From contig NZ_VANI01000016.1 in NCBI RefSeq assembly GCF_005771435.1, forward strand, positions 62,001 through 126,000: a stretch of 64,000 bases of DNA, given 5' to 3'. The notes beneath the pieces are model-generated. The model was not told where the DNA came from and did not search any database. It saw only the letters and a list, made by a program, of their open reading frames with translations. A program made the translations under genes and the position numbers. The stretch comes from Microbulbifer harenosus (GTDB taxonomy: Bacteria > Pseudomonadota > Gammaproteobacteria > Pseudomonadales > Cellvibrionaceae). Of this stretch, positions 17,228 through 25,119 are shown piece by piece (position 1 is the stretch's first letter; the number at the start of each line of letters is the position of its first letter).

Positions 17228-18457
17228 TCAGTCCCGCGCGCAGATTTCCGCGAGGGTACGCAGGCGGCGCTGGGCGCTGGCCACGTAGGGATTATTCCGG
17301 TCCCAGGCGTAACCGGCGAGGATCGAGCAGATCATCCGCTTGATCTCCGGCTGCGGGTTGGGGTGGAAGATCACATCCTGGAAGGTACCTTCATACCACG
17401 CGGTCACGTAGACCTTGAACACGTCTACACCGGCTTTCAGTGGCTCGGCAAATTCGGCCTGCCAATCCACCGCTTCCCCACGCAGTTCCCGGTCCAGACA
17501 ACGGCTGGCGAGCTGGGCGGACTTCATGGCAATGGTGACGCCAGAGGAAAATACCGGGTCGAGGAATTCCCCCGCGTTGCCCAACAGCGCAAAACCCGGG
17601 CCAGTGAGCGATTTTACATCGCTGGCGTAACCAGTGATGCGCTGCACCGGGGTGTCGAACTCGGCATGTTGCAGTGTCTTGGCGAGGTTCGGTGAGCCGT
17701 TGACCGCCGCGCGCAGAATCGCTTCCGGTGTCTCGCCCAATGCCTCGATCTGTTCCTGCTTGCCCACTACGCCCAGGGAAGCGCGGCCGCCGGCGAAGGG
17801 AATCAGCCAGTACCAGATATCCCGCTGCTGCGGGTGCACGGTAATCAGGATTTTGTCGCGGTCGAAGCCGGGCTCGCTGATATTGTCCTGCACGTGGGTA
17901 AAGACGGACTGGCGCACGGGGAATGCCGATGGGCGATCCAGATCCAGCAAGCGCGGTAGCACGCGGCCGAAACCGCTGGCGTCCAGCACGAACCTGCCGT
18001 TGAAGGCCACCTGCTCGCCATCGCACTCGGCGATCAACCGCACCTGCCCCGGCTCGATCTCCGCCGATACGATGGTGTGGCGGTAAAAGATATCGGCGCC
18101 CTGTTTTGCGGCCTCATCCGCGAGCAACTTGTCGAAGTTGCCGCGCTGCACCTGAAAGGTGGTGCCGTGACCAGGGGAAAATTTGTCGGGAAAATCAAAC
18201 GCGGTGCGCGCACCCGCCCACTCAAACGCGGCCCCGTTTTTGAACTGGAAGCCGGCGGCATTGACCGCATCCAGCATGCCCGCCTGTTCGATAAACTCCA
18301 TGCACTGGGGCAACAGGCTCTCACCGATGGAAAAGCGCGGAAACGCCTGTCGCTCGATCACCGCCACTTTCCAGCCCTTGCGTACCAACAGCGCACTGGC
18401 GATCGCCCCTGCCGGACCGGCACCAATCACCAAAACATCAGCCTGGCATTCCTTCAC
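17228..18457 (-). CDS. FAD-dependent oxidoreductase with flavin-halogenase-like motifs
   Basis: A 409-residue flavoprotein. GAGPAGAIASALLV (12-25) is the FAD Rossmann motif and FPRFSIGESLLP (39-50) is the conserved segment of the tryptophan/phenol halogenase superfamily. W215-Y-W-L-I-P220 fits the WxWxIP halogenase motif, and Lys73 in QFKNGAAFEW sits where the catalytic lysine of phenolic halogenases lies. These features favour a halogenase acting on the aryl head group, as in brominated xanthomonadins and chlorinated flexirubins. A non-halogenating reductase of the same family remains possible. The start overlaps the exporter stop as ATGA. Confidence 0.8.
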   Translation of the reverse strand: MKECQADVLVIGAGPAGAIASALLVRKGWKVAVIERQAFPRFSIGESLLPQCMEFIEQAGMLDAVNAAGFQFKNGAAFEWAGARTAFDFPDKFSPGHGTTFQVQRGNFDKLLADEAAKQGADIFYRHTIVSAEIEPGQVRLIAECDGEQVAFNGRFVLDASGFGRVLPRLLDLDRPSAFPVRQSVFTHVQDNISEPGFDRDKILITVHPQQRDIWYWLIPFAGGRASLGVVGKQEQIEALGETPEAILRAAVNGSPNLAKTLQHAEFDTPVQRITGYASDVKSLTGPGFALLGNAGEFLDPVFSSGVTIAMKSAQLASRCLDRELRGEAVDWQAEFAEPLKAGVDVFKVYVTAWYEGTFQDVIFHPNPQPEIKRMICSILAGYAWDRNNPYVASAQRRLRTLAEICARD

Positions 18458-20787
18458 CTGTTACCTCCGAAAATTCCTGTTGTGAAAACCAGGGCGGCCA
18501 ATGTCAGCGTCGCCACTGTGCCCACCGCCAGGGTAAAACCAAAATCAGCAATAGCCGGCGTCTGCGACAACGCCAGCAATCCAAAACCCAATAGTGTGGT
18601 GATCCCGGCCAGCAGAATGGCCAGCAACGTGTAACTAGCCTCCTCGCGATGGCTGAAATAGCCGAATACCGCGTAATCCACCCCGATACCAAAGACCAGC
18701 AACAGCGCCGCCACATGGAACAGGTTGATCCCTGCACTGAACACGGACGCCGCGGCAAATGCGCAGGACACCGCCGCCAGTGGCAGCGCCGCAATACCCA
18801 GCGCCCCGCGCCAACCGGCATGCAGGGCAATCACCACGCTGGCGATCAACAGAATCAGCGGCAGCAGCAGCAGCAATTGGTCCCGCTGCTTTTCCAGCAC
18901 TGCGGCAATCGTGGCCGCGGGATTGTGGAAGCTCACTCCGGGCAAGTTTTCAACAAGGTTGTTGCCATCAAAAGCGGGGGTGACGCCGAAGATGCGCACC
19001 AGCGACAGGCACTCGCCCTTCTCGCAACCGAGCCACAACTGGCGATGGGTTTCCGGCAACTGCGACTGCCATTCGGAAACAGGTACCGCCTGCAGCGGGC
19101 GCTGCAGACCCTGCAGCAACGCAGTGGTTTCGTCGCTGCTGTACCCCAGTTGCTGATAGAAATTCTTTACGCTCGCGGAACGGTAAAACGCAGTGAGCAG
19201 CGTATGGTTTTCCTGTTGTACGGATTGGGCCGGCAGTAAATCCGACAGCGCGGAGTAGCCATTCAGCACCCGCCGGGTACGGGCCGCATCCAGTCGCGCG
19301 GTCAACGCCGCTTCCCGCTCCAGCACGGTATTTTCATCGCCGCCGCGCACCAGAAAATAAGCAGAAGCCGGGCGCACTGGCAGCAGCGTATTGATGCGCT
19401 GCTCTTCCGATTGCAGCGATTGCGGCGGCTGGTAAAACAGGCGCAGATCATTGGCCGGTGTGGCGATGGCGATGCCACCGATACCCGCCGCCACCATCAG
19501 CGCAATGGTGGTTGGATACAACCAGCGCGGCAAGCGGGAAAAAACGCCGGAAAAATCCAGCGTGCGCGGACGCACCCGGAGTAAAGTCGGAAACAGCAGC
19601 ACAACGGTCAGCCAGGCGCCCAATAGCCCGAAGCCCACAAACACGCCCATCTGCTGTAACAGCGGGAAAGGGGTGAACGCCAGGGCAAAAAAGGCCAGGC
19701 AGCTGGACAGCAACCCCAGCACCAGACCGGGCATGATGTCGCGGTCTTTTTCACTACCCGGGCCGGCACCCGGGCGCAGCCGGTTGCAGATAAAGTGAAA
19801 CGCGTAATCGATCGCGAGCCCGGTCACGGTGGTACCGAAAACAAACGCGAGGATGTGCATCTGCCCGAGCAGTGTAATAACTGCGGCGGTGCCGCTGGCC
19901 ATACCGCAACCGATGGCGAAAAGACACAACAGTATTGGACGCAGCGAGCGGAAGGTCACAACGCACAACAACAGGATCGCCACTATGGAAAACCCGCCGA
20001 TCAGACGGATTTCCCGCTGGGCACCGGCGGCGGCGTATTCGGAATGCAGCGGCGCACCGGCGACCAGTAATTGCAGATGTTGCGCTGCCGCCCACTGCTG
20101 CAAATCATCCCGCAGCTTCAGCACCGGTGTGTGCACGCTGCCGCGCATATCCAGTGGCTTGCCTTGGCTGCGCACCAGGGTGAACAGGGTTTTACCCTGC
20201 TGGTACACCGGAATATTGTCGATCAGAGCCGTAACCCGATCACTTAGCGCACTGTTTTCCGCGGTGAGGAAATGCTGGAAGGTGAAAAACGGGTCCCGCT
20301 CCAAATCCAGCTGGGTGCCGGCACTCTGCGGACTAAAAATAAACTGCAGTTGCTGTTGGGTAATAGCGGGAATACTTTGCTGCAATCGCAGGCGGTCGTT
20401 GTGGCTGAGGAGTTGTCCACGCAGGGGAAACAGGAATTGCCAGAGGGCGGCGCGCTCACTGTCGTCGCCCCAGCGGAACGTGGTTTCCGTCACCGCGCGG
20501 CTGGCCTGAAGCTGTTCACCCAGCGCCGCGGTGGCCTCAACCAGCTGTTGTACAGCCGTGGAGTCATCCTCGGCATCTTCGACCGCGAGCAGCCAGATCA
20601 GGCTCTGCTGGAACTGGCGATTGGCCCGCTTCACCGCGTGTGCTGTGCTCTCGTCCAGCCCCGCCGCCAACTCATCTTCCGCCAGCGCGACAATATCCGT
20701 CTGCAGCCAGCCATCACTGAAGCGCAGCGCGGCGACGAGCGCCAACGCACCACTCAGCAATAACCAGAGTATCAGTCGCCGCTTCAT
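18454..20787 (-). CDS. apeM: MMPL/RND-type exporter, aryl polyene pathway
   Basis: A 777-residue inner-membrane protein with the MMPL layout: one N-terminal helix, a periplasmic loop (about 35-235), a helix bundle (about 240-420), a second periplasmic loop, and a final helix bundle (about 620-770). Charged residues in helices (GIGVDYAVFGYF and GLAIDYAFHF) are the usual proton-relay segments. It should move the lipid-linked pigment out of the inner membrane, with the LolA-like protein encoded just upstream. It starts eight bases after that gene. Confidence 0.87.
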   Translation of the reverse strand: MKRRLILWLLLSGALALVAALRFSDGWLQTDIVALAEDELAAGLDESTAHAVKRANRQFQQSLIWLLAVEDAEDDSTAVQQLVEATAALGEQLQASRAVTETTFRWGDDSERAALWQFLFPLRGQLLSHNDRLRLQQSIPAITQQQLQFIFSPQSAGTQLDLERDPFFTFQHFLTAENSALSDRVTALIDNIPVYQQGKTLFTLVRSQGKPLDMRGSVHTPVLKLRDDLQQWAAAQHLQLLVAGAPLHSEYAAAGAQREIRLIGGFSIVAILLLCVVTFRSLRPILLCLFAIGCGMASGTAAVITLLGQMHILAFVFGTTVTGLAIDYAFHFICNRLRPGAGPGSEKDRDIMPGLVLGLLSSCLAFFALAFTPFPLLQQMGVFVGFGLLGAWLTVVLLFPTLLRVRPRTLDFSGVFSRLPRWLYPTTIALMVAAGIGGIAIATPANDLRLFYQPPQSLQSEEQRINTLLPVRPASAYFLVRGGDENTVLEREAALTARLDAARTRRVLNGYSALSDLLPAQSVQQENHTLLTAFYRSASVKNFYQQLGYSSDETTALLQGLQRPLQAVPVSEWQSQLPETHRQLWLGCEKGECLSLVRIFGVTPAFDGNNLVENLPGVSFHNPAATIAAVLEKQRDQLLLLLPLILLIASVVIALHAGWRGALGIAALPLAAVSCAFAAASVFSAGINLFHVAALLLVFGIGVDYAVFGYFSHREEASYTLLAILLAGITTLLGFGLLALSQTPAIADFGFTLAVGTVATLTLAALVFTTGIFGGNR

Positions 20788-20795
20788 CTGCCGGC

Positions 20796-21458
20796 TCAGT
20801 CGGAATCAAATTCGGCGAGAAACTGCGCGTCCTGCGCGGTGACCGGCTGCATGTTGATAAATTCGATATCGGTGACCGACTGATTGCCTTCCAACAGGCG
20901 GATGCGGTGCACGGATTCATTACCGAAAATTTCGATCGCGTTCAGGTATTTCTGGAGACGCGCATTGCGTGGACGCAGGGACATTTTCCAGTTGTCGCTG
21001 GTCACCGATGCTTCTTCGTCTTTTTCATAGCCGGCATCCACATAGAACATCTGTTCCAGTGCGGCAAAGTCACCGCGCAGAATATGCATCATGGGTTCGG
21101 CCATCTGACGGGAGAACGCACTGGCGGATGCATTTTCTCCTTCGCCTCCCATCACAATATGCGAAGCCACCGGCTGCAGGGTGCGCCAGCTGATGCCGTG
21201 CTCCTGTGACAGGGAGATCTGCCCCTGGGACTGCAGCGGGCGCGGCAGATTAGGCAAGGTTTTCTTCTGCAGGAATTCACCGCGCATCTGCGCCGGCTGA
21301 TTGAGCTGTTCGGAAATTTTTGCAAGGGCCTCCACGGTCACCTGCTGGGGCGACACGGCATCCGTCTGCCCGGCGAATGCGCCCAGGCTACTGCACAAAA
21401 ACCCGGCCACAGCGCTTGCCATCAGAAACCCGCGGGTTGATCGATATTGCTTTTGCAT
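20796..21458 (-). CDS. apeL: LolA-like outer-membrane lipoprotein carrier, aryl polyene pathway
   Basis: A 220-residue exported protein (signal peptide about 1-29, ending SLGAFAG). The body resembles LolA: QMRGEFLQKKTLPNLPRPLQSQGQ, then a beta-rich core. In aryl polyene operons this member is thought to shuttle the lipid-anchored pigment across the periplasm. GGAGG lies seven bases before the ATG. The neighbours are the thioesterase and the MMPL exporter. Confidence 0.82.
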   Translation of the reverse strand: MQKQYRSTRGFLMASAVAGFLCSSLGAFAGQTDAVSPQQVTVEALAKISEQLNQPAQMRGEFLQKKTLPNLPRPLQSQGQISLSQEHGISWRTLQPVASHIVMGGEGENASASAFSRQMAEPMMHILRGDFAALEQMFYVDAGYEKDEEASVTSDNWKMSLRPRNARLQKYLNAIEIFGNESVHRIRLLEGNQSVTDIEFINMQPVTAQDAQFLAEFDSD

Positions 21459-21460
21459 TT

Positions 21461-21907
21461 TCAGGCCTCCGCCGCTTTCGGCACACCCAGTTTCTCCAGC
21501 AGGATCGCCGGGGAGGCGAACAGCATTTCCTCGCTGCGCATATCTACGGCCACCTGCATGGTGTGGCCCTTGGTGAGTCGCTCGCCACTGTCCCGGTCAA
21601 ATACCTGGTAGCTGACCTTCAGTCGGTTTTCGTATTCCGCAATCTGCGCGCGCACGGTTACCGTCTGCCCGAAGCGCAGCGGTTTTACATAGCGCACGTG
21701 CAGATCGATCACCGGCCAGGCGTAACCGGAATCGCGCATCTGGCGATAGTTGTAATCCAGCTGGTCGAACAGGGCACAGCGGGCGATTTCAAAGTATTTG
21801 ACATAGTGGCCGTGCCAGGCGATTTCCATCATATCCACATCGTGGAACGGCACTTCCAGTTCAACATCTGCGCGCCAATGATCGGGAACCTGCTTTTTAC
21901 TGGTCAC
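21461..21907 (-). CDS. apeK: 4HBT thioesterase, aryl polyene pathway
   Basis: A 148-residue YbgC-like hotdog thioesterase; VPFHDVDMMEIAWHGHYVKY carries the catalytic Asp and the conserved helix. It should release or edit the polyene acyl-thioester. It overlaps the 3' end of the ammonia-lyase gene by 11 bases, in line with the tight packing of the operon. Confidence 0.84.
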   Translation of the reverse strand: MTSKKQVPDHWRADVELEVPFHDVDMMEIAWHGHYVKYFEIARCALFDQLDYNYRQMRDSGYAWPVIDLHVRYVKPLRFGQTVTVRAQIAEYENRLKVSYQVFDRDSGERLTKGHTMQVAVDMRSEEMLFASPAILLEKLGVPKAAEA

Positions 21908-23459
21908 CGTACAACCTCCAGTGGCGCTGTTGAATCAGGCCAATAACGTTGCGCAGGTCCTGTTCCAGTTCGCGGTCCTGATCGAGGAATTCGAAGGCGG
22001 CGGTCACCTGTTGCAGGGTGACCTGTACCCCTGGAGAAAGGCTCGCATCGGCGACTTCTTCAGCGCGCAGACGCAGCTGCACACCCTGCCAGGACATCAT
22101 CAGGGCCGCCGCAGCCACCTGCTCGGTCAGTTGCAGCACACGCATACAATCGCGCGCGGCGATGGTGCCCATGCTCACCTTGTCCTGGTTGTGGCACTCG
22201 GTAGAGCGGGAAAAGACGCTCGCCGGCATGGTCTGTTTGAGCGCTTCCGCAGTCCAGGCGCTCGCGCCGATCTGCACGGCCTTGAATCCGTGGTTGAGCG
22301 GGCGGCGTTCGCCGGTGGCACCGGTAAGGTTGGCCGGCAGACCGTTGTTGAATTTGATATCCGCGAGCTGGGCAATCTGACGATCCAGCAGATCCGCCAG
22401 GTTGGCCACGGCATTTTTCAGGCTGTCCATGGCGAAGGCGATGTGGCCTCCGTAGAAGTGGCCGCCGTGCAGTACCTGCTCGTTTTCGCCGTCGATGATC
22501 GGATTGTCGTTCGCGCTGTTCAGTTCGCTTTCGATGAACTGGCGCAACCACGGCAGCGAGTCCTGCAGTACACCGATCACATGGGGCGCGCAGCGCAGGG
22601 AGTAGCGATCCTGCAGGCGGCTGCACTGGCGCGGCGCATCGCCCACGTTCAGGTCGTCGTGAATCCAGCGCGCAATCTGGTTCTGCCCCGGGTGGGGTTT
22701 TACCGCAAACAGCGCATTGTCAAAGTGGTAGGCGTTGCCCTGCAGCGCGACGCTCATCAACGCGGTAATACGTGCGCTCAGCTGGCACAGGTATTCCGCG
22801 CGGCTGTAGGCGAGGCACGCGAGCCCGGTCATGGCGGCGGTGCCGTTCATGATCGCCAGGCCCTCTTTCGGGCGCAGCTTCAGCGGCGCTATGCCCTGCT
22901 CGGCAAATACCTCGGCGGTTTTGCACTGTTCGCCACGGAACCACACCTTGCGCTCGCCGGCCAGAACCGCAGCCACATAGGACAGCGGCGTCAGGTCACC
23001 ACTCGCACCGACGCTGCCCTCCTGCGGAATTACCGGAATAATGTCTTTCTGCAGCAGCAGTTCCAGCTGTTGCAGCAGTGTGTAACGCACACCGGAACTG
23101 CCACGGGCCAGGCTCGCCATGCGCGCGCCGACAATGGCGCGGCTCTGTTCCAGGGTGAATACGTCACCCAGACCGCAACCGTGGAAGGTATACAGGTGCC
23201 GCGGCAACTCTTCTACCAGGTCGCCGGGGATATTCACCGTACAGGAATCGCCGTAGCCAGTGGTCACGCCGTAGATGACCCCTTCCTGTTGCCACAGCTG
23301 GTCGAGAAACTGGACGCCCTTTTCGATGCGCGCAATAAATTGCTCATCGGTGGAGAGTTTCACCTCGGCTTTGCCGCGCGCGATCGCGTTGATCTGCTCG
23401 ACACTCAATGCGGTACCGTCGAAGAGCACCGGGGTACGCTGCATGACTGCGCTGTTCAT
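21897..23459 (-). CDS. Aromatic amino acid ammonia-lyase (HAL/PAL/TAL family)
   Basis: A 520-residue lyase that should deaminate tyrosine, phenylalanine or histidine. The Ala152-Ser-Gly154 triplet in GSVGASGDLTPLSY forms the MIO cofactor, and YGVTTGYG (63-70) carries the catalytic tyrosine. The selectivity pair in LYTFHGCGLG is Phe92-His93, unlike the Ser-His of histidine lyases, which favours an aromatic substrate. In flexirubin clusters such an enzyme makes 4-coumarate as starter, and the same is inferred here. The frame opens 19 codons earlier, but ATG 23459 overlaps the acyltransferase stop as ATGA. Confidence 0.88.
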   Translation of the reverse strand: MNSAVMQRTPVLFDGTALSVEQINAIARGKAEVKLSTDEQFIARIEKGVQFLDQLWQQEGVIYGVTTGYGDSCTVNIPGDLVEELPRHLYTFHGCGLGDVFTLEQSRAIVGARMASLARGSSGVRYTLLQQLELLLQKDIIPVIPQEGSVGASGDLTPLSYVAAVLAGERKVWFRGEQCKTAEVFAEQGIAPLKLRPKEGLAIMNGTAAMTGLACLAYSRAEYLCQLSARITALMSVALQGNAYHFDNALFAVKPHPGQNQIARWIHDDLNVGDAPRQCSRLQDRYSLRCAPHVIGVLQDSLPWLRQFIESELNSANDNPIIDGENEQVLHGGHFYGGHIAFAMDSLKNAVANLADLLDRQIAQLADIKFNNGLPANLTGATGERRPLNHGFKAVQIGASAWTAEALKQTMPASVFSRSTECHNQDKVSMGTIAARDCMRVLQLTEQVAAAALMMSWQGVQLRLRAEEVADASLSPGVQVTLQQVTAAFEFLDQDRELEQDLRNVIGLIQQRHWRLYGDQ

Positions 23460-24382
23460 AAGGCTTGGTTCCAGAAGGGATAAAAGTTGTACCACTGCAA
23501 GGGCGCCTTGTGGCAATACTGCTCAAGTCGGGCCGCATAGGCCGCAATCAGTTCGCGAATATGGGCTTCGCGATTGCCCCGTTCCATGACGACCTTGTCA
23601 CAGAGTTTTTCCAGATGAATGTCGTAGCCCGCTTCGGTGCGCAGGCAGAACAGGGTGTATACCGGGCAGCGCAACAGGGCACCGAGAATATACGGTCCCT
23701 GAGGAAACGGTGCGGCGCGGCCGAGAAATTCTGCTTCACAGGTGCGCCCCACGGAGTCCACCGGCGTGCGGTCACCGACGATCACCACAAACTCCCCGCG
23801 CTCCACCGACTCGGACAGCTGCATCGCTAGCGCCGGAGAAATTTCCGTCACCTGAGTCAGGCGCAGCTGGCTGTTGGGATTCAGCAGCTTCATCATGCGA
23901 TTGAATTTTTTCGCATGCTTGGTGTGCACCAGCACATTCACTTTCATACTGGAGTGGAAGCTGCCCAACGCACGACACACTTCCAGATTGCCCAGGTGCG
24001 AGCCAATGAGAATACCACCCCTGCCCTGCTCCGCCAGGCTGTGCAGATAGGCCTGGTTGGGAAAATTCATGCAGCTGCGGGGAATACCCACAAACCAGGC
24101 CTCGAGTTTTTCCCGCGCGCTGTCGGCAAAATTCAGGAAAATACGAAACGCGGTATACCAGTCCGCGTGCACACCACTGTCGGGGAAGCGCTGTGAAAAC
24201 AGTGTCAGATATTCGCGGATGGCGCGACGGCCAGCGCGGTTTTTCAGGAAGTAGCACAGCACCACCGGATACACCGCGATCTTGAACGCAATGGGACCGA
24301 GACGGTGGTGCAGCAGGAACAGAAATTTAATCCCGAGAAAAAAACCCTGTTCGCGGTAACGGGACCAATGCAGCGCGCTCAT
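23456..24382 (-). CDS. LpxL-type lysophospholipid/lipid A acyltransferase
   Basis: A 308-residue acyltransferase of the LpxL/HtrB family. An N-terminal hydrophobic segment (GIKFLFLLHHRLGPIAFKIAVY) is followed by the NH-like GSHLGNLEVCRA motif and VVIVGDRTPV. It probably transfers an acyl chain during assembly of the lipid anchor of the pigment. ATG 24382 overlaps the glycosyltransferase stop (ATGA); the longer open frame upstream is not used. In some APE clusters it is fused to the glycosyltransferase; here they are separate genes. Confidence 0.83.
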   Translation of the reverse strand: MSALHWSRYREQGFFLGIKFLFLLHHRLGPIAFKIAVYPVVLCYFLKNRAGRRAIREYLTLFSQRFPDSGVHADWYTAFRIFLNFADSAREKLEAWFVGIPRSCMNFPNQAYLHSLAEQGRGGILIGSHLGNLEVCRALGSFHSSMKVNVLVHTKHAKKFNRMMKLLNPNSQLRLTQVTEISPALAMQLSESVERGEFVVIVGDRTPVDSVGRTCEAEFLGRAAPFPQGPYILGALLRCPVYTLFCLRTEAGYDIHLEKLCDKVVMERGNREAHIRELIAAYAARLEQYCHKAPLQWYNFYPFWNQAL

Positions 24383-25119
24383 ATAACCACCCGCCGGCCC
24401 GGGCGACGGAACAGCCGCGCCAGCATGCCAAAGAACAGCCGCGTGTGCATCGCAGAGATCAGCCAGTTGTCGTGGAATCCGCGAAAATGGGAGACCCCAT
24501 CCACCGGATAGCACACGTTTACCGGCAGCTGTACCAACCCGTATCGGCGCCAGTGCCAGCGCACCAGAATTTCCGGATCAAAATCCATGCGGTCGCCCGT
24601 GTACTCTTCGTCCAGCAGCGCCACCGTCTCGGCCAGCGGATAACTGCGCAGGCCGCACATGGAATCGCGAATTTCCAGGGAGCGAGAATTGATCCACACC
24701 CAGACGTGGGTGAGATAGCGGGCGATATACCGGCCCATGGGTACAGACTGGTCATACACCGGGTAGCCGCACACCAGTGCCTGTGGTTGCTCGGTGCTGT
24801 GCCGGATGAACTGGGGAATATCGGCCGGATTGTGCTGACCGTCCGCGTCTACCTGAATGCCGTGGCTGTAGCCGAGTTCATGTGCCGCGCGCAGGCCAGA
24901 TTTTACGGCCGCGCCCTTGCCGCCATTTTGCGTCCGCACGACAAGATGCACCCAATTCTGGTTGGCATCCGCAAGGTGCCGCAGCGTTTCCCGGCACGAG
25001 GCATCGCAACCGTCATCCACCAGTACGCAGGGCAGGTCGAACGCACGCAGGGATTCCAGCGTGGATGGAATGGCGCCTTCGTGGTTGTACACGGGGATGA
25101 CAAAGCAGGGCTTAAACAT
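24379..25119 (-). CDS. Family 2 glycosyltransferase
   Basis: A 246-residue GT-A fold enzyme. CFVIPVYNHEGAIPSTLES is the nucleotide-sugar-binding start, QVDADGQHNPADIP holds the DxD motif, and GDRMDFDPEILVRWHW is typical of dolichol-phosphate-mannose-synthase-like members. It probably adds a sugar to the pigment or its lipid anchor. It overlaps the preceding ligase gene by eight bases and the acyltransferase gene by four. Confidence 0.86.
   Translation of the reverse strand: MFKPCFVIPVYNHEGAIPSTLESLRAFDLPCVLVDDGCDASCRETLRHLADANQNWVHLVVRTQNGGKGAAVKSGLRAAHELGYSHGIQVDADGQHNPADIPQFIRHSTEQPQALVCGYPVYDQSVPMGRYIARYLTHVWVWINSRSLEIRDSMCGLRSYPLAETVALLDEEYTGDRMDFDPEILVRWHWRRYGLVQLPVNVCYPVDGVSHFRGFHDNWLISAMHTRLFFGMLARLFRRPGRRVVI

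Noticed and set aside
21921..23483. 520-codon open frame on the plus strand, antisense to the ammonia-lyase
   Set aside because: It mirrors a well-supported gene, lacks a ribosome site, and its product is a low-complexity shadow typical of high-GC codon bias.
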